64,000 nucleotides of DNA from Legionella bononiensis (GTDB taxonomy: Bacteria > Pseudomonadota > Gammaproteobacteria > Legionellales > Legionellaceae): positions 1-64,000 of the forward strand of contig NZ_JADOBG010000007.1 in the NCBI RefSeq assembly GCF_016786215.1, in the 5' to 3' direction. Under the pieces are notes generated by a model. The model was not told the origin of the DNA, made no database searches, and was given only the letters and a program-made list of their open reading frames with translations. Below are positions 53,984 through 63,857 of this stretch, piece by piece (the first letter of the stretch is position 1; each line of letters begins with the position of its first letter). The translations under genes were made by a program, and so were the position numbers.

Positions 53984-56152
53984 TTATTGTTTCCTTATAG
54001 TCACGCCGGCTTTAAGGGCATTGAGTACTGCTTCTTTAGATCCATCAGCAATTACTTTACCATTTTCTAGGACTATTATTCTATTGACCAACTCAAGCAT
54101 GGACAATTTATGGGTAATTAAAATTAGAGTATGATTATCATCGAGATACTCATGTAACCTTTTTTTAATTTGCCGTTCATTATTATCATCCATGGCAGAA
54201 GTAGGCTCATCCAAAAGCAAAATATTTGGACCCATAATTAAGGACCGGGCAACAGCAATGGATTGCCTTTGGCCTCCAGATAATTCGGAGCCTTTTTCAC
54301 CGACAGGTCGATCAAAGCCTTTCGGATGATTGTTAGTAAATTGGGTAACTCCGGCAATGTCAGCTGCGTTTAAAAGGGCGCTATCATGTATAAAGGGCGC
54401 ACCAACACATATATTATCTCTAATGCTTCCGTAAAATAAAATAACATCCTGAGGCACATAACCAATTTGTTGACGCAAATCATCCGGATTAATTTGTTTA
54501 TAGTCTGTACCATCCATAAGAATGGTACCTTCTGTAGGTGTGTATAATTTTAACAATAATTTACCTAATGTTGATTTACCAGAGCCAACACGTCCTATTA
54601 TTGCAACGCGCTCTCCAGTTTTTATTTTAAAATTAATGTTTTCAAGGACATTCACATCGTCATCTTTGTAATGAAATGAAACATGTTTAAATTCGATGTC
54701 GCCTTTTAGTGCTGGTCGGTGAAGAAAACGAGCATCCTCACTAATATCAGTCTCCAGCTGCATGATATTATTTAATGATTCCAAAGCGTTCATTGATTGG
54801 AAATAGCGTGTGAATAGAGTTGAAACCTGCGCCATAGGCGCCAAGGCGCGACCTGTTAATATGGTACAAGCAATTAAGCCCCCTGTGGTTAACTCATTAT
54901 TTGAAATCATATACACACCAGCAATAACAATTGCTATAGTAGCTACTTGCGTAGCAAGATTGGTGATACTGATACTCGTATTCGATACAAGTCTTAGACG
55001 CATAGCATTTTTCGAAGCCTCATTAACAATTCTCTCCCATCGGGATTGGAGAATGGATTCAGCACCCGTTGTTTTAACAGTTTCTATTGTTGATAAGGAT
55101 TCAAATAAGGTAGCTTGTTTTTCAGAGGCATATTGATAAGCCTTTCTTGTTAACCGAATCAATGGCCATTGAAGAAGGAGGCCAATAATTAAAATTATGG
55201 GTATTACAAGAAAGGGTATCCAAAATAGACTGCCGCCAATCAAATAAACAACAAATAAAAAGATACATACGAAAGGAAGATCGACCAAGATGGTCATTGT
55301 GCTTGACGTGATGAAATCTCGGAACATCTCAAACGATTGCACCGTGTTTGCCAATGAACCAACAGAACGTGGCCTGTTAGACATACTTAATCCAAGAACC
55401 TGCTGAAAAATAACAGCCGATAACTCGAGATCACTGTGTTTATTTGCTACATCAATGAAATAAGATCGTAAGGTTTTTAGTAGCATATCGAAAATAAAGA
55501 CAACAGCAACACCACTGGCTAAAACCCACATCGTATCAATTGCATGATTAGGTACAACCCGGTCGTACACATTCATGGTGAATAAGGGAATAACTAAAGC
55601 GAAAATGTTAACTAACAAAGAAGCAAGCAACACTTCAGAATAAAGTGGCCATGATTTAATCATTACACTCCAAAACCAGTTTTTAGACTCTTTTTTTAAT
55701 GTTTCCTGAGATCGGTGTGAATGCTTAAATTGTTGGGACACCAAAATAACCTGCCCACTTAGCTCCGGCGCAACATCGTTAAGTTCAACACGAGTATCTG
55801 GAGTCTTTGGATCAAGAACTGTTTTCTTTCCTTCGTCATCCAATATCAATAAAACAGCACCACCATCATTTTTAAGCAATACAAGTGGAACATCTTCGTC
55901 ATCAATATCGTCAGGTTTAATTGTTTTTAATTCAGCATCAAGTGAGGCTCGTCCAGCAGATCTTGGAAACAACTCAACGGTTAGTTTATTATCAACCAAG
56001 GGTAGACGTGCCACAAGGGAGAGTGGAGAGAATGGGTTTTGATAATACCTTGTAAGTAAAACAAGGCATGCTAAAAGCGGATCGTTTTCGGCAGTGTCGC
56101 CAAGATCAACGTGAGACCATGATTGCCTTCGTGGAGTTGTCATAGTATCCAT
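53984..56152 (-). CDS. lssB: Type I secretion ABC transporter LssB
   Basis: This 722-residue exporter has an N-terminal C39-like domain (about 15-130), a six-helix membrane domain (about 165-440) and an ATPase domain with Walker A GRVGSGKSTLGK, signature LSGGQRQS and Walker B ILLLDEPTSAMD. In the C39-like domain the region of the catalytic DCG reads NDPLLACLVLL, so the protease Cys is lost, as in LapB/HlyB-type exporters of RTX adhesins. In L. pneumophila LssB/LssD export the RtxA adhesin. The RTX substrate is not in this window. Confidence 0.92.
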   Translation of the reverse strand: MDTMTTPRRQSWSHVDLGDTAENDPLLACLVLLTRYYQNPFSPLSLVARLPLVDNKLTVELFPRSAGRASLDAELKTIKPDDIDDEDVPLVLLKNDGGAVLLILDDEGKKTVLDPKTPDTRVELNDVAPELSGQVILVSQQFKHSHRSQETLKKESKNWFWSVMIKSWPLYSEVLLASLLVNIFALVIPLFTMNVYDRVVPNHAIDTMWVLASGVAVVFIFDMLLKTLRSYFIDVANKHSDLELSAVIFQQVLGLSMSNRPRSVGSLANTVQSFEMFRDFITSSTMTILVDLPFVCIFLFVVYLIGGSLFWIPFLVIPIILIIGLLLQWPLIRLTRKAYQYASEKQATLFESLSTIETVKTTGAESILQSRWERIVNEASKNAMRLRLVSNTSISITNLATQVATIAIVIAGVYMISNNELTTGGLIACTILTGRALAPMAQVSTLFTRYFQSMNALESLNNIMQLETDISEDARFLHRPALKGDIEFKHVSFHYKDDDVNVLENINFKIKTGERVAIIGRVGSGKSTLGKLLLKLYTPTEGTILMDGTDYKQINPDDLRQQIGYVPQDVILFYGSIRDNICVGAPFIHDSALLNAADIAGVTQFTNNHPKGFDRPVGEKGSELSGGQRQSIAVARSLIMGPNILLLDEPTSAMDDNNERQIKKRLHEYLDDNHTLILITHKLSMLELVNRIIVLENGKVIADGSKEAVLNALKAGVTIRKQ

Positions 56153-56208
56153 AATTTATTGTTTTAAATAAGTATATACTTAAATCAAATAAATTGTGAT
56201 TTTTAAAC

Positions 56209-56910
56209 TCAAACAGTATATTTAGGTTTGTTAAAAGGCTTTAACGATTCAGATATCTGTTTATAGAGTTCAGGCAACCATCTTGGTTGAGCAAATGTAG
56301 AAGTTGATGGTTTTTGATGGCGCAAATCGTTTGGAGCGATAATGAGTTGTATATTATTTAATCCAACACGTCTGGCCAATATAAACAACTGATCAATAGC
56401 CAGATCACCTATTGCCAGACAGCCTACGGATAAATTACGTCCATGGATAAAAATATTATTCCCTAATTCCCTGCGACCATCCAAATATCCCTTTTCACGA
56501 TCAAAACTATTAGGATAATTAATCATCATAGATAAATGCATGCTGCTGAATGGGTTGAAATTAACCAGTTTATAAACGCCTTCAGGAATTTGCTTATCAT
56601 TTTCGCGCAATTTAGGACCTAAACGACCACTAAATCCAGTTAAAGGATAGTTATGTATGTGTGTCCAGTCCTGATTTGGATTTTTTGCCCACAGCTCTAC
56701 CTTACGTTCAGATTTGAATGCAAGCAATGCTATCTCGCGTGGAGGATAGCTAACTCCCGCTTTGGAAAAAAATGAAATCAACTGGGGTTCTGCTCTCAAT
56801 CCATAACGTTTTATTGCATGATCTATAGCTTCATCCCAATTCAACTTTGGCGCCATTGAATAGGCGCTTAGGGATAGGAATATAAAAACTATAAAAATCA
56901 AACGTCTCAT
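56209..56910 (-). CDS. YkuD-type L,D-transpeptidase
   Basis: The start is set at 56910 (MRRLIFIVFIFLSLSAYSMA) because the signal peptide begins there. The frame is open to 56967 through a TTG and an in-frame ATG, none with a strong binding site. The protein of about 233 residues has a YkuD domain of the YafK type. The active-site region is NNIFIHGRNLSVGCLAIGD, with catalytic Cys and upstream His. It would cross-link or trim peptidoglycan in the periplasm. It precedes lssB on the same strand by 56 bases. Confidence 0.85.
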   Translation of the reverse strand: MRRLIFIVFIFLSLSAYSMAPKLNWDEAIDHAIKRYGLRAEPQLISFFSKAGVSYPPREIALLAFKSERKVELWAKNPNQDWTHIHNYPLTGFSGRLGPKLRENDKQIPEGVYKLVNFNPFSSMHLSMMINYPNSFDREKGYLDGRRELGNNIFIHGRNLSVGCLAIGDLAIDQLFILARRVGLNNIQLIIAPNDLRHQKPSTSTFAQPRWLPELYKQISESLKPFNKPKYTV

Positions 56911-56984
56911 GTAAGTACTGGATTCGTAAATTATAGGCATAGTATCAAATAATAATCTTAAGAACAATTTGCAAAATTAATTCT

Positions 56985-57599
56985 CTAATTCGTTTCTACT
57001 CTTTTTTTTTGTAACAATAACATTTGCTTTTTACTCGGTACAGATAATTGTGTCGTAATAAAATCAGGACTTATTTCCAAACGTCCTATGGAAGGTACTA
57101 ATCCATAATGATTAGGACATAGATAAAGCACTGAACCATCAGCTGCAACCTTATAAAATATGTATCTATAGGAACAATACTCAGGCTTTTGTAGCAAAGC
57201 AACCTGCATGACAGGAGTACCTGTCATTCTATTTTCAATAAAATAAGCATTAATCCAAAGATTCGTTATGAGCAGGAGGCTTCCAATAACAATAACTGAT
57301 TGAATAAGCGTACTAACGTATCGGAACAGGGAGCTATCGCTGCTTAAATGATCAATTACCTTAACTAAGGAAACAAAAAGGATGATTAAATTGGCAGAAT
57401 AGATTGCAGCATTCACATAATTAAAATAAGTGCCTAGAATTTCTCCGCCAGAACTTTGGAAATGAATTACTAATGCGATAAGACTTAACCATAATGCAGA
57501 AATAACATAATAGATTGCTTTTCTTTTGATTCCAATAATTAAAAGTACTAAAGCCATTAATGGAAAAAGAGAGTGAATAACTTTAGCTAAGTTGTACAT
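56985..57599 (-). CDS. Unknown membrane protein in the lss region
   Basis: This 204-residue protein has four to five hydrophobic helices (about 10-25, 29-48, 60-83 and 98-120). It ends in a soluble tail with EYCSYRYIFYK and LYLCPNHYGLVPS, where two Cys may pair. No family was recognised. It is on the same strand as the L,D-transpeptidase and lssB. It could be an accessory membrane component, but nothing in the sequence proves it. Confidence 0.65.
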   Translation of the reverse strand: MYNLAKVIHSLFPLMALVLLIIGIKRKAIYYVISALWLSLIALVIHFQSSGGEILGTYFNYVNAAIYSANLIILFVSLVKVIDHLSSDSSLFRYVSTLIQSVIVIGSLLLITNLWINAYFIENRMTGTPVMQVALLQKPEYCSYRYIFYKVAADGSVLYLCPNHYGLVPSIGRLEISPDFITTQLSVPSKKQMLLLQKKRVETN

Positions 57600-57798
57600 T
57601 GATCCATTCCCTTGTTATACGATGGTTATTTTATAAAAGTTCTATATTTATATCAGTAATTTAATTTCATAGCTAGTAGCATATTCTGCTCTGCTTCATT
57701 TAAATAGGCACAAACAACTAATCCCATCCATCATTTATCCTTTTTCACAAAACTGAAGAATAAATGGAATAAATCGAATTCTACACAAGAAGCCATAT

Positions 57799-59847
57799 TC
57801 AATTCGAAGAGCTAGGATTTCTAATTAACAGTATGTAGGGAGTGGTTGGATAGGAGCTGGGTCTAATCATGTCATGAGGTACTTCTATTCGTCGCAGGGT
57901 AAATTGATTTAATGCAGGAAGTATAAAAGGAATGGGGTTTATCAGTTGATTTAAAGCATTGTGATTGTTCTTTTGCTTTTCCTTAATATGGATGTTTTGA
58001 TGAACTGTGCCTATCCATATAGGATGCTCAAAATTATTGATAAAGTAATTTGACTCCCATAAAGTCAACTCCAGAATCAACTTTGATTTATTATCCTGAT
58101 AAGTCATCAGCAGTGCCGGGCGTTTGTTTTCGAATAACTGGGCTAGTAAAGGTAGCTTGATTGTTTCATTTGATTTGTTCATTCTTAAAAGTAGTTTTGT
58201 AAAGAAGGACTCAGTATGAGACTTCCATCCATGCTGTTCCAAACTGGCTACCAACAAATCCAGATTACCGTAATATTGTAGATTTAACAGACTAATTCTG
58301 TGACCTATCCGGTTTAATCTGTATAAAGGTAAAACAGGATTTAATTGGTTCCACCATGCACTCTCTGTCAATGTATACTCTTTATGATAAGGAGCATGAT
58401 TATGGACGAGAATCTTATAATTCATGTTGGTTGAAACGGCGGTGAAAACTATGATGGTAACCAGTACCGTTAATATTTTTTCTACAGACTCTCCTTTTCT
58501 CGAGGCTATATAATTTGATTTTCGATAGATAATCCAATGAATTAAACATACGATAATACCGAGCAGATAAGCTGCGACTACATCTGTAAGCCAATAGTCT
58601 CCTAAATAAATTACCGCAAAACCGCTTAATCCGAGAAATATTAATATAATGGTTCTGAATGTGTTGGTCAGTAGTGAATGGTTGTTGTTGATGTAAAATA
58701 AAATAAATCCATACAATGCTGTGGCGAGAACGAGATTCGTTACCGGAAATGAAGAACCTGACATAGTGATCAGCAACCCCTGTGGTCTTGGGGTGTTATG
58801 GACATAAGATAATAAAACAATAATCACCACACTAAAAAATAAGACGCTGCTTAAATAGGCTATTATTTTATAATTGCGATGACAGAACGCCCATATACAG
58901 CAAACCAGAAATAATCCTGTTAAAGTGAGTGTACTGGTTAATTGCGCACAAATAATAAATACGGACTCCAATAAGGATGTATGTAAACTTTGAGTGAACA
59001 GATGTATTGGAATATCAATGGCTTGGAGCCATTGTGTCGTCATACCTAATATGAGTAAGACTAAAAAAAACAATAAAAAAAACGCCGTTAACAACAATAA
59101 TCCTGCGGTAGAATAATGATCTTTTTCTTCTTCAGGAGTTATAGCATTAAATACTCTGAATAATTTTGAATTATTTTTTGAATGGAGCCAAAAATCATGT
59201 AAATTCTTTTTTAAAAATAAATTAATTTTGAGAAAGGCTGATTTTATAAAAACACTGGCGAACCAAACTCCAGCCAGGATAACCAAAATTAGAAGAAATA
59301 AGCGTGTAGCCCCTTCAGTAGATAGTTCATGTCCTGCTGTGCCAATTAAAACTCCTGGCATAACATATAAAAAAGACCATCCAATTGCGGATAATACATT
59401 CGCAATCAAAAATCGCCATTGTTTCATATGCATTATTCCAGCTATAACAGGAATAATGGATCTCAAAGGTCCAACAAAACGACCAATCAAAACACTTTTG
59501 CCACCATGTTTTGAAAAGAAATCTTTACCATATTTAAGTAAATTAGGGTATTTTTTAAAGGGCCAGACTTCAAGAAGTTGATCGCTGTAAAAATAACCTA
59601 AAAAGTAACTCAAACTATCACCACAGACTGCGCCTAAAGTTGCGGCAATCAGAGTAAGATCGATGCGCATAATCCCGGAACCAGCAAGTATGCCAATCGC
59701 AGTCATGGTAACTGAACCTGGGACTATACTTCCTATTATTGCTAATGATTCAGTTAAGGCAATAATAAACGTTATAAATAAAGACCAATGAGGATTTGCC
59801 TGCAACCAGCTGGTAAGTGGATGAACATAATCAGCAAACAAATTCAT
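57799..59847 (-). CDS. lssY: DedA-PAP2-LssY_C fusion membrane protein
   Basis: This 682-residue protein fuses three modules. The N-terminal DedA/SNARE-assoc domain (about 10-205) carries VPGSVTMTAIGILAG and GRFVGPLRSIIPVIAG. A PAP2-like membrane domain spans about 245-450. A soluble C-terminal LssY_C-type domain (about 460-682) has YYGNLDLLVASLEQHGW. The PAP2 motifs are degraded: NTPRP has no upstream Lys, SSFPVTN replaces PSGH, and YLGDYWLTDVV lacks the usual His. Phosphatase activity is therefore doubtful. DedA proteins flip polyprenyl-phosphate or related lipids. It starts 6 bases after the lipB stop, so it probably shares the dacA-lipB transcript. Confidence 0.85.
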   Translation of the reverse strand: MNLFADYVHPLTSWLQANPHWSLFITFIIALTESLAIIGSIVPGSVTMTAIGILAGSGIMRIDLTLIAATLGAVCGDSLSYFLGYFYSDQLLEVWPFKKYPNLLKYGKDFFSKHGGKSVLIGRFVGPLRSIIPVIAGIMHMKQWRFLIANVLSAIGWSFLYVMPGVLIGTAGHELSTEGATRLFLLILVILAGVWFASVFIKSAFLKINLFLKKNLHDFWLHSKNNSKLFRVFNAITPEEEKDHYSTAGLLLLTAFFLLFFLVLLILGMTTQWLQAIDIPIHLFTQSLHTSLLESVFIICAQLTSTLTLTGLFLVCCIWAFCHRNYKIIAYLSSVLFFSVVIIVLLSYVHNTPRPQGLLITMSGSSFPVTNLVLATALYGFILFYINNNHSLLTNTFRTIILIFLGLSGFAVIYLGDYWLTDVVAAYLLGIIVCLIHWIIYRKSNYIASRKGESVEKILTVLVTIIVFTAVSTNMNYKILVHNHAPYHKEYTLTESAWWNQLNPVLPLYRLNRIGHRISLLNLQYYGNLDLLVASLEQHGWKSHTESFFTKLLLRMNKSNETIKLPLLAQLFENKRPALLMTYQDNKSKLILELTLWESNYFINNFEHPIWIGTVHQNIHIKEKQKNNHNALNQLINPIPFILPALNQFTLRRIEVPHDMIRPSSYPTTPYILLIRNPSSSN

Positions 59848-59853
59848 AGTATC

Positions 59854-60459
59854 TCATTGGCAAAATTGATTAATAAAACTTTGTTCAAAACGCTGACTTA
59901 CTTCTTCGAGTTGAATTTCCGGATAAAAATAACTCATTTGCGTCATTTCCATTTTTGCATAACCACAGGGATTAATTCCTGAAAATGGTGTTAAGTCCAT
60001 ATCAATGTTTAAGGCAATTCCGTGGTATGTGCAACCGTTTTTTACTCTTAAACCAATAGAAGCTATTTTTTTATCAGAAACGTAAACACCGGGCGCTCCA
60101 CATTGAGTAGTGCCTGATATTGAATAATGAGCCAAGGTAGTTATTAGAACCTGTTCCAGCTGAGAAACCAGGGTTCTTATTCCCAGGTTCCGTCTTCGTA
60201 TATCCATCATGACATAAGCTACTAACTGCCCAGGACCGTGATAAGTTACCTGTCCACCACGATCTGATTGTACAATTTTAATAGCATTGGAATTAAGAAT
60301 ATGTTCTGGTTTGCCGGCCTGTCCTTGGGTATAAACAGGAAAATGTTGTAACAACCAGAGTTCATCAGGACTGTGTTCATCCCTGTTAATAGTGAACTCT
60401 TTCATTCGATGCCAAACTTCATCGTAATCTTGTATGCCTAAGCTGTGAATATTCATCAT
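59854..60459 (-). CDS. lipB: Lipoyl(octanoyl) transferase LipB
   Basis: This 201-residue enzyme moves octanoyl from acyl carrier protein to lipoyl domains of 2-oxoacid dehydrogenases. Diagnostic segments are [20 protein letters not shown], the Lys in KKIASIG, and the catalytic Cys in GINPCGY. The ATG overlaps the ybeD stop by 4 bases (ATGA), indicating translational coupling. Confidence 0.95.
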   Translation of the reverse strand: MMNIHSLGIQDYDEVWHRMKEFTINRDEHSPDELWLLQHFPVYTQGQAGKPEHILNSNAIKIVQSDRGGQVTYHGPGQLVAYVMMDIRRRNLGIRTLVSQLEQVLITTLAHYSISGTTQCGAPGVYVSDKKIASIGLRVKNGCTYHGIALNIDMDLTPFSGINPCGYAKMEMTQMSYFYPEIQLEEVSQRFEQSFINQFCQ

Positions 60460-60719
60460 AAAACCATTTTCACATCAGGATGTTTGGTAAGATCCTGATA
60501 AAATGAATCGAGCATTTCCTGGTTTAGGGCACATACAGTTACAGTGATTGCCAAATAGCTGCTCTTTTCACTTAATTTATGAGTCAAATTATCATGATTA
60601 AAATCAGGAAAGTGCTGATTGACTATCATTCTGATTTCTTCCAGAAAAACCTCGGAATTAGCACCGATAATTTTAATGGGGAAATCACATGGAAATTCTA
60701 TAATTGATTTTTTAGTCAT
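60456..60719 (-). CDS. ybeD: YbeD/DUF493 family small protein
   Basis: This 87-residue protein has the ferredoxin-like DUF493 pattern, with [17 protein letters not shown] at the start and [20 protein letters not shown] in the second half. It is usually found just upstream of lipB, as here. It may be regulatory, but its function is not settled. It sits 3 bases after the dat stop. Confidence 0.93.
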   Translation of the reverse strand: MTKKSIIEFPCDFPIKIIGANSEVFLEEIRMIVNQHFPDFNHDNLTHKLSEKSSYLAITVTVCALNQEMLDSFYQDLTKHPDVKMVL

Positions 60720-60722
60720 AAT

Positions 60723-61559
60723 TTAATTTATTAATCGTTGATATGATTCATTTATTATACGCCAATAATCTCCAACATGACCTTGATTAATGAGCGAATC
60801 ATTAAGTCTAGTGATTGGAAAAATTTCTTTGGTAGTACTGCTGATCCAGAGTTCTTTTGCATTAAATAATTCAGAAGCCTCAATATTATCTTCAATAAAA
60901 TTCAAGTTTAAGTCATTTATTAACTCAATAGCTACTTGTCGAGTGACTCCCGGTAAACAAAAATGAGTTAATTTAGGAGTTTTAATTACATTCTCATTAG
61001 TAACAATAAATACATTGGATGTACTTCCTTCAGTAACAAGTCCATCCCGTACCAGAATTGACGTGTTAAAACCTGAAGATACAGCTTCATCATTCAGTAA
61101 TATATTGGCGAGCAGCGAGGTTGTCTTAATATCACAGCGATCCCAGCGTATGTCTTCTATCAATTTTGCATTTAGTCCTCGTTCTTTTTCCTGTTGAGTC
61201 GGGTAGGAAGTATGTAGCGTAAATGCAATAACGGAAGGTTTAATTTCAGATGGAATATCGTGCTTACGAGCGCCTTGATTACCTCGAGTAACCTGAATGT
61301 ATACCTGTAAATCACCAGCATCATTTGCAGAAATAAGCTTATGGATTAGTTTATTCCAATCGATATCTGGCGTCTCAATTTTAATTTTTTGTAAATTAGA
61401 ATTGAGACGCTCTATATGTCGCTCTACAAAATAGGGTTGGCCATGATAAACGGGTAATACTTCATAGACTGCATCCCCAAAAAGAAAACCTCGATCAAAG
61501 ATTGAAATTTTGGCTTCCGACAATTTACAGTATTCTCCGTTAACATATGCGATATTCAT
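60723..61559 (-). CDS. dat: D-amino acid aminotransferase
   Basis: This 278-residue fold-type IV PLP enzyme interconverts D-alanine and D-glutamate, supplying peptidoglycan precursors. The N-terminal FDRGFLFGDAVYEVLPVY and the PLP Lys in RCDIKTTSLLANIL (about 145) are intact, and the C-terminal phosphate cup is in ISSTTKEIFPI. D-amino acid specificity rather than branched-chain activity is favoured by the context between dacA and ybeD. Confidence 0.9.
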   Translation of the reverse strand: MNIAYVNGEYCKLSEAKISIFDRGFLFGDAVYEVLPVYHGQPYFVERHIERLNSNLQKIKIETPDIDWNKLIHKLISANDAGDLQVYIQVTRGNQGARKHDIPSEIKPSVIAFTLHTSYPTQQEKERGLNAKLIEDIRWDRCDIKTTSLLANILLNDEAVSSGFNTSILVRDGLVTEGSTSNVFIVTNENVIKTPKLTHFCLPGVTRQVAIELINDLNLNFIEDNIEASELFNAKELWISSTTKEIFPITRLNDSLINQGHVGDYWRIINESYQRLIN

Positions 61560-61571
61560 ATATCGATGACC

Positions 61572-62792
61572 CTAAGAGCCAAACCATCGTTTGAAGGCCA
61601 AGCGAATTGAATCCTTAGTACGTGTGTAAAAACCGCCGGTATCAATGGTTTGAAGTGCGTAAAGAGGTCGAGTAGAAATGATGTTATTATCAAATTGAAC
61701 TACCAAATCCCCAACTTTATCCCCTTTTTTAACAGGAGCTTGCAAATAGGCAGGTATTTTGGTTGAAATATTAAGTCTTTGGTATTGACCTGCAGGTATC
61801 GTAATAAACTGATCGTCAGTCAAACCAACAGTAACTTTATCTACTGAACCTTTATAAAGAGGAAGCTCCGTTATGGATTGACCCGATTTATAGAGTTGAT
61901 GGGTTTCAAAAAATCTAAATCCATAATTGAGTAATTTTTCACTATCATCAGCACGTGATGAATCGTTTGGCTCACCTAGTACAACTGCCAGTAAACGCAT
62001 GTTGTCACGTTTTGCTGATGAAACAAGACAAAACCCAGCTTCATTAGTATGACCAGTTTTTATTCCATCTACCTGGTTATCGCGCCATAACAATCGATTT
62101 CTATTCGGTTGACGAATACCATTATATGTAAACCATTTTTGTTTATACCATCCATAATATTGAGGAAAGTCAGAGATCAGCGCTCGACCCAAAATAGCTA
62201 AATCTTTTGCTGTAGTATATAAATTGGGGTCAGGAAGCCCGGTACTGTCAGTAAAGTGACTGTTCTTCATTCCCAGATTTTGAGCCTGTTGATTCATTAT
62301 TTCAGTAAATGCACCTTCAGTACCACCAATGTGTTCGGCCATTGCGACACAGGCATCATTTCCTGAATCAACAATAATACCTTTTAACAATTCTTCAACT
62401 GAAACCTGTTGACCTTCTTTAATAAACATGCGTGAACCGCCAATTTTCCATGCATCACGACTCACCCGTACACTATCATTTAAATGAATTTGTTCATGAT
62501 GCAGCGCATTAGAAACTACATACAAAGTCATCATTTTAGTCAGGCTTGCAGGAGGTAAACGTTCATCACTGTTTTTTTCAGCAATAATTTTTCCACTATT
62601 CACATCAATTAGAATATATGCTTTCGCGTTTAAAACAGGGGCAGCAGGAGTTACTAGTGGTTTATTGGATATAGTGGGCGAGGGTTTCACAAGATCTGTG
62701 GGTAAAGAGTCCTCGGCAACCGAATTGCTGGATTGAACAAATAATGTAATAAAAAACAGGGTCGTCAATAAAAAAGACGTGGCTTTAGTCAT
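61572..62792 (-). CDS. dacA: D-alanyl-D-alanine carboxypeptidase (PBP5 type)
   Basis: This 406-residue exported enzyme has a signal peptide (about 1-27) and the penicillin-binding motifs SLTK (in PPASLTKMM, about 84), SGN (in VDSGNDACVAMA) and KTG (in DGIKTGHT). A PBP5 C-terminal beta domain and a terminal amphipathic anchor (DSIRLAFKRWFG) follow. It trims the terminal D-Ala from peptidoglycan pentapeptides. It heads the tight run dacA-dat-ybeD-lipB-lssY. Confidence 0.95.
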   Translation of the reverse strand: MTKATSFLLTTLFFITLFVQSSNSVAEDSLPTDLVKPSPTISNKPLVTPAAPVLNAKAYILIDVNSGKIIAEKNSDERLPPASLTKMMTLYVVSNALHHEQIHLNDSVRVSRDAWKIGGSRMFIKEGQQVSVEELLKGIIVDSGNDACVAMAEHIGGTEGAFTEIMNQQAQNLGMKNSHFTDSTGLPDPNLYTTAKDLAILGRALISDFPQYYGWYKQKWFTYNGIRQPNRNRLLWRDNQVDGIKTGHTNEAGFCLVSSAKRDNMRLLAVVLGEPNDSSRADDSEKLLNYGFRFFETHQLYKSGQSITELPLYKGSVDKVTVGLTDDQFITIPAGQYQRLNISTKIPAYLQAPVKKGDKVGDLVVQFDNNIISTRPLYALQTIDTGGFYTRTKDSIRLAFKRWFGS

Positions 62793-62985
62793 GTTGTTAC
62801 CTGATGTAGTTGCAAAATGCAGTTATCTTAACACAGCCTTTTGCAGGCATCCAAATAGCATGATGAAAATATTGATATTATTTTCAGTGAATTTCCAATA
62901 TTCCAAATTAATTAAATACAAAACTACGAAATCTCTGTAAATTTAGGTATATTAGAAAAAAATAATAATTATAAATTAAGAGAAC

Positions 62986-63825
62986 ATGCGAAAAATACTG
63001 ATAGTTTTAACTGTTTTACTTTCAAGTTGTCAAACTACTAACTCACCCGATTCATCATCGACACCTTCTGGAAAGAACAATTCAAATCATTCTCGCCAAT
63101 ACCAGAAAGGTTCAGTTTATGACCGATATAAAAATAAAAATAATCGATATACCATTCAACAGGATGGAGCTCCCTCCAAACAAAAAAAACTCAGTTTTAA
63201 AGAACCTGTACCTACCAATGAACCTTTAAGCCGATATGGAAATCCCTCCGAATATTATGTTGATGGAAGGGCATACAAGGTAATGAAAAGTTCGAGTGGA
63301 TATAAAACAAGAGGTGTTGCATCGTGGTATGGTACCAAATTTCACAAACAACGAACCTCTAGTGGAGAGCCATATAATATGTACGTAATGACTGCAGCTC
63401 ATAAAACGCTTCCATTACCCACTTATGTCAAAGTAAAAAATCTGGATAATGGTCGTTCTGCTGTAGTTAAAGTAAACGATAGAGGTCCTTTTCACGCAGA
63501 TCGAGTCATTGATCTGTCTTATGCTGCAGCTCTGAAGTTGGGTGTATTTCCCAAAGGCACCGCGAATGTTGAAATTGAAACATTGAAAGGGCCTGCTGGT
63601 GTTGCACATTATTATCTTCAAGCGGGCGCATTTTCATCTGAAGCACTTGCAAAAAGACTTAAAGAAAAATTGGTTCATATTACACCATCACCAGTGTTTA
63701 TTGAGCATTATCAGCAACACTATGTGGTACGCGTAGGTCCTTTTGGTAATAAAGCCATGTCGGATAACCTCAAAGCAAAATTGGCCCAAAATGGGGTCAC
63801 AGGTTCCTTTTCGGTATTAATATAG
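62986..63825 (+). CDS. rlpA: RlpA-family septal lytic transglycosylase with SPOR domain
   Basis: This 279-residue outer-membrane lipoprotein has the signal and lipobox VLLSSCQTT, so Cys15 is the predicted lipid site. A low-complexity linker leads to the double-psi beta-barrel domain (about 105-195) with ASWYGTKFHKQRTSSGE and the catalytic Asp in KVNDRGPFH. A SPOR domain (about 205-279) binds denuded septal glycan. It is divergent from dacA, matching a shared envelope role. Confidence 0.92.
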   Translation: MRKILIVLTVLLSSCQTTNSPDSSSTPSGKNNSNHSRQYQKGSVYDRYKNKNNRYTIQQDGAPSKQKKLSFKEPVPTNEPLSRYGNPSEYYVDGRAYKVMKSSSGYKTRGVASWYGTKFHKQRTSSGEPYNMYVMTAAHKTLPLPTYVKVKNLDNGRSAVVKVNDRGPFHADRVIDLSYAAALKLGVFPKGTANVEIETLKGPAGVAHYYLQAGAFSSEALAKRLKEKLVHITPSPVFIEHYQQHYVVRVGPFGNKAMSDNLKAKLAQNGVTGSFSVLI

Positions 63826-63834
63826 TAATTCAGT

Positions 63835-63857
63835 GATCCGGGTGTACAATCCGGATC
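63835..63857 (+). other. Stem-loop after rlpA
   Basis: The sequence gatccgg pairs with ccggatc across a 9-base loop, 9 bases after the rlpA stop. It has no T-run, so it may be a weak or Rho-dependent 3' end. The rest of the window end shows no gene. Confidence 0.45.
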
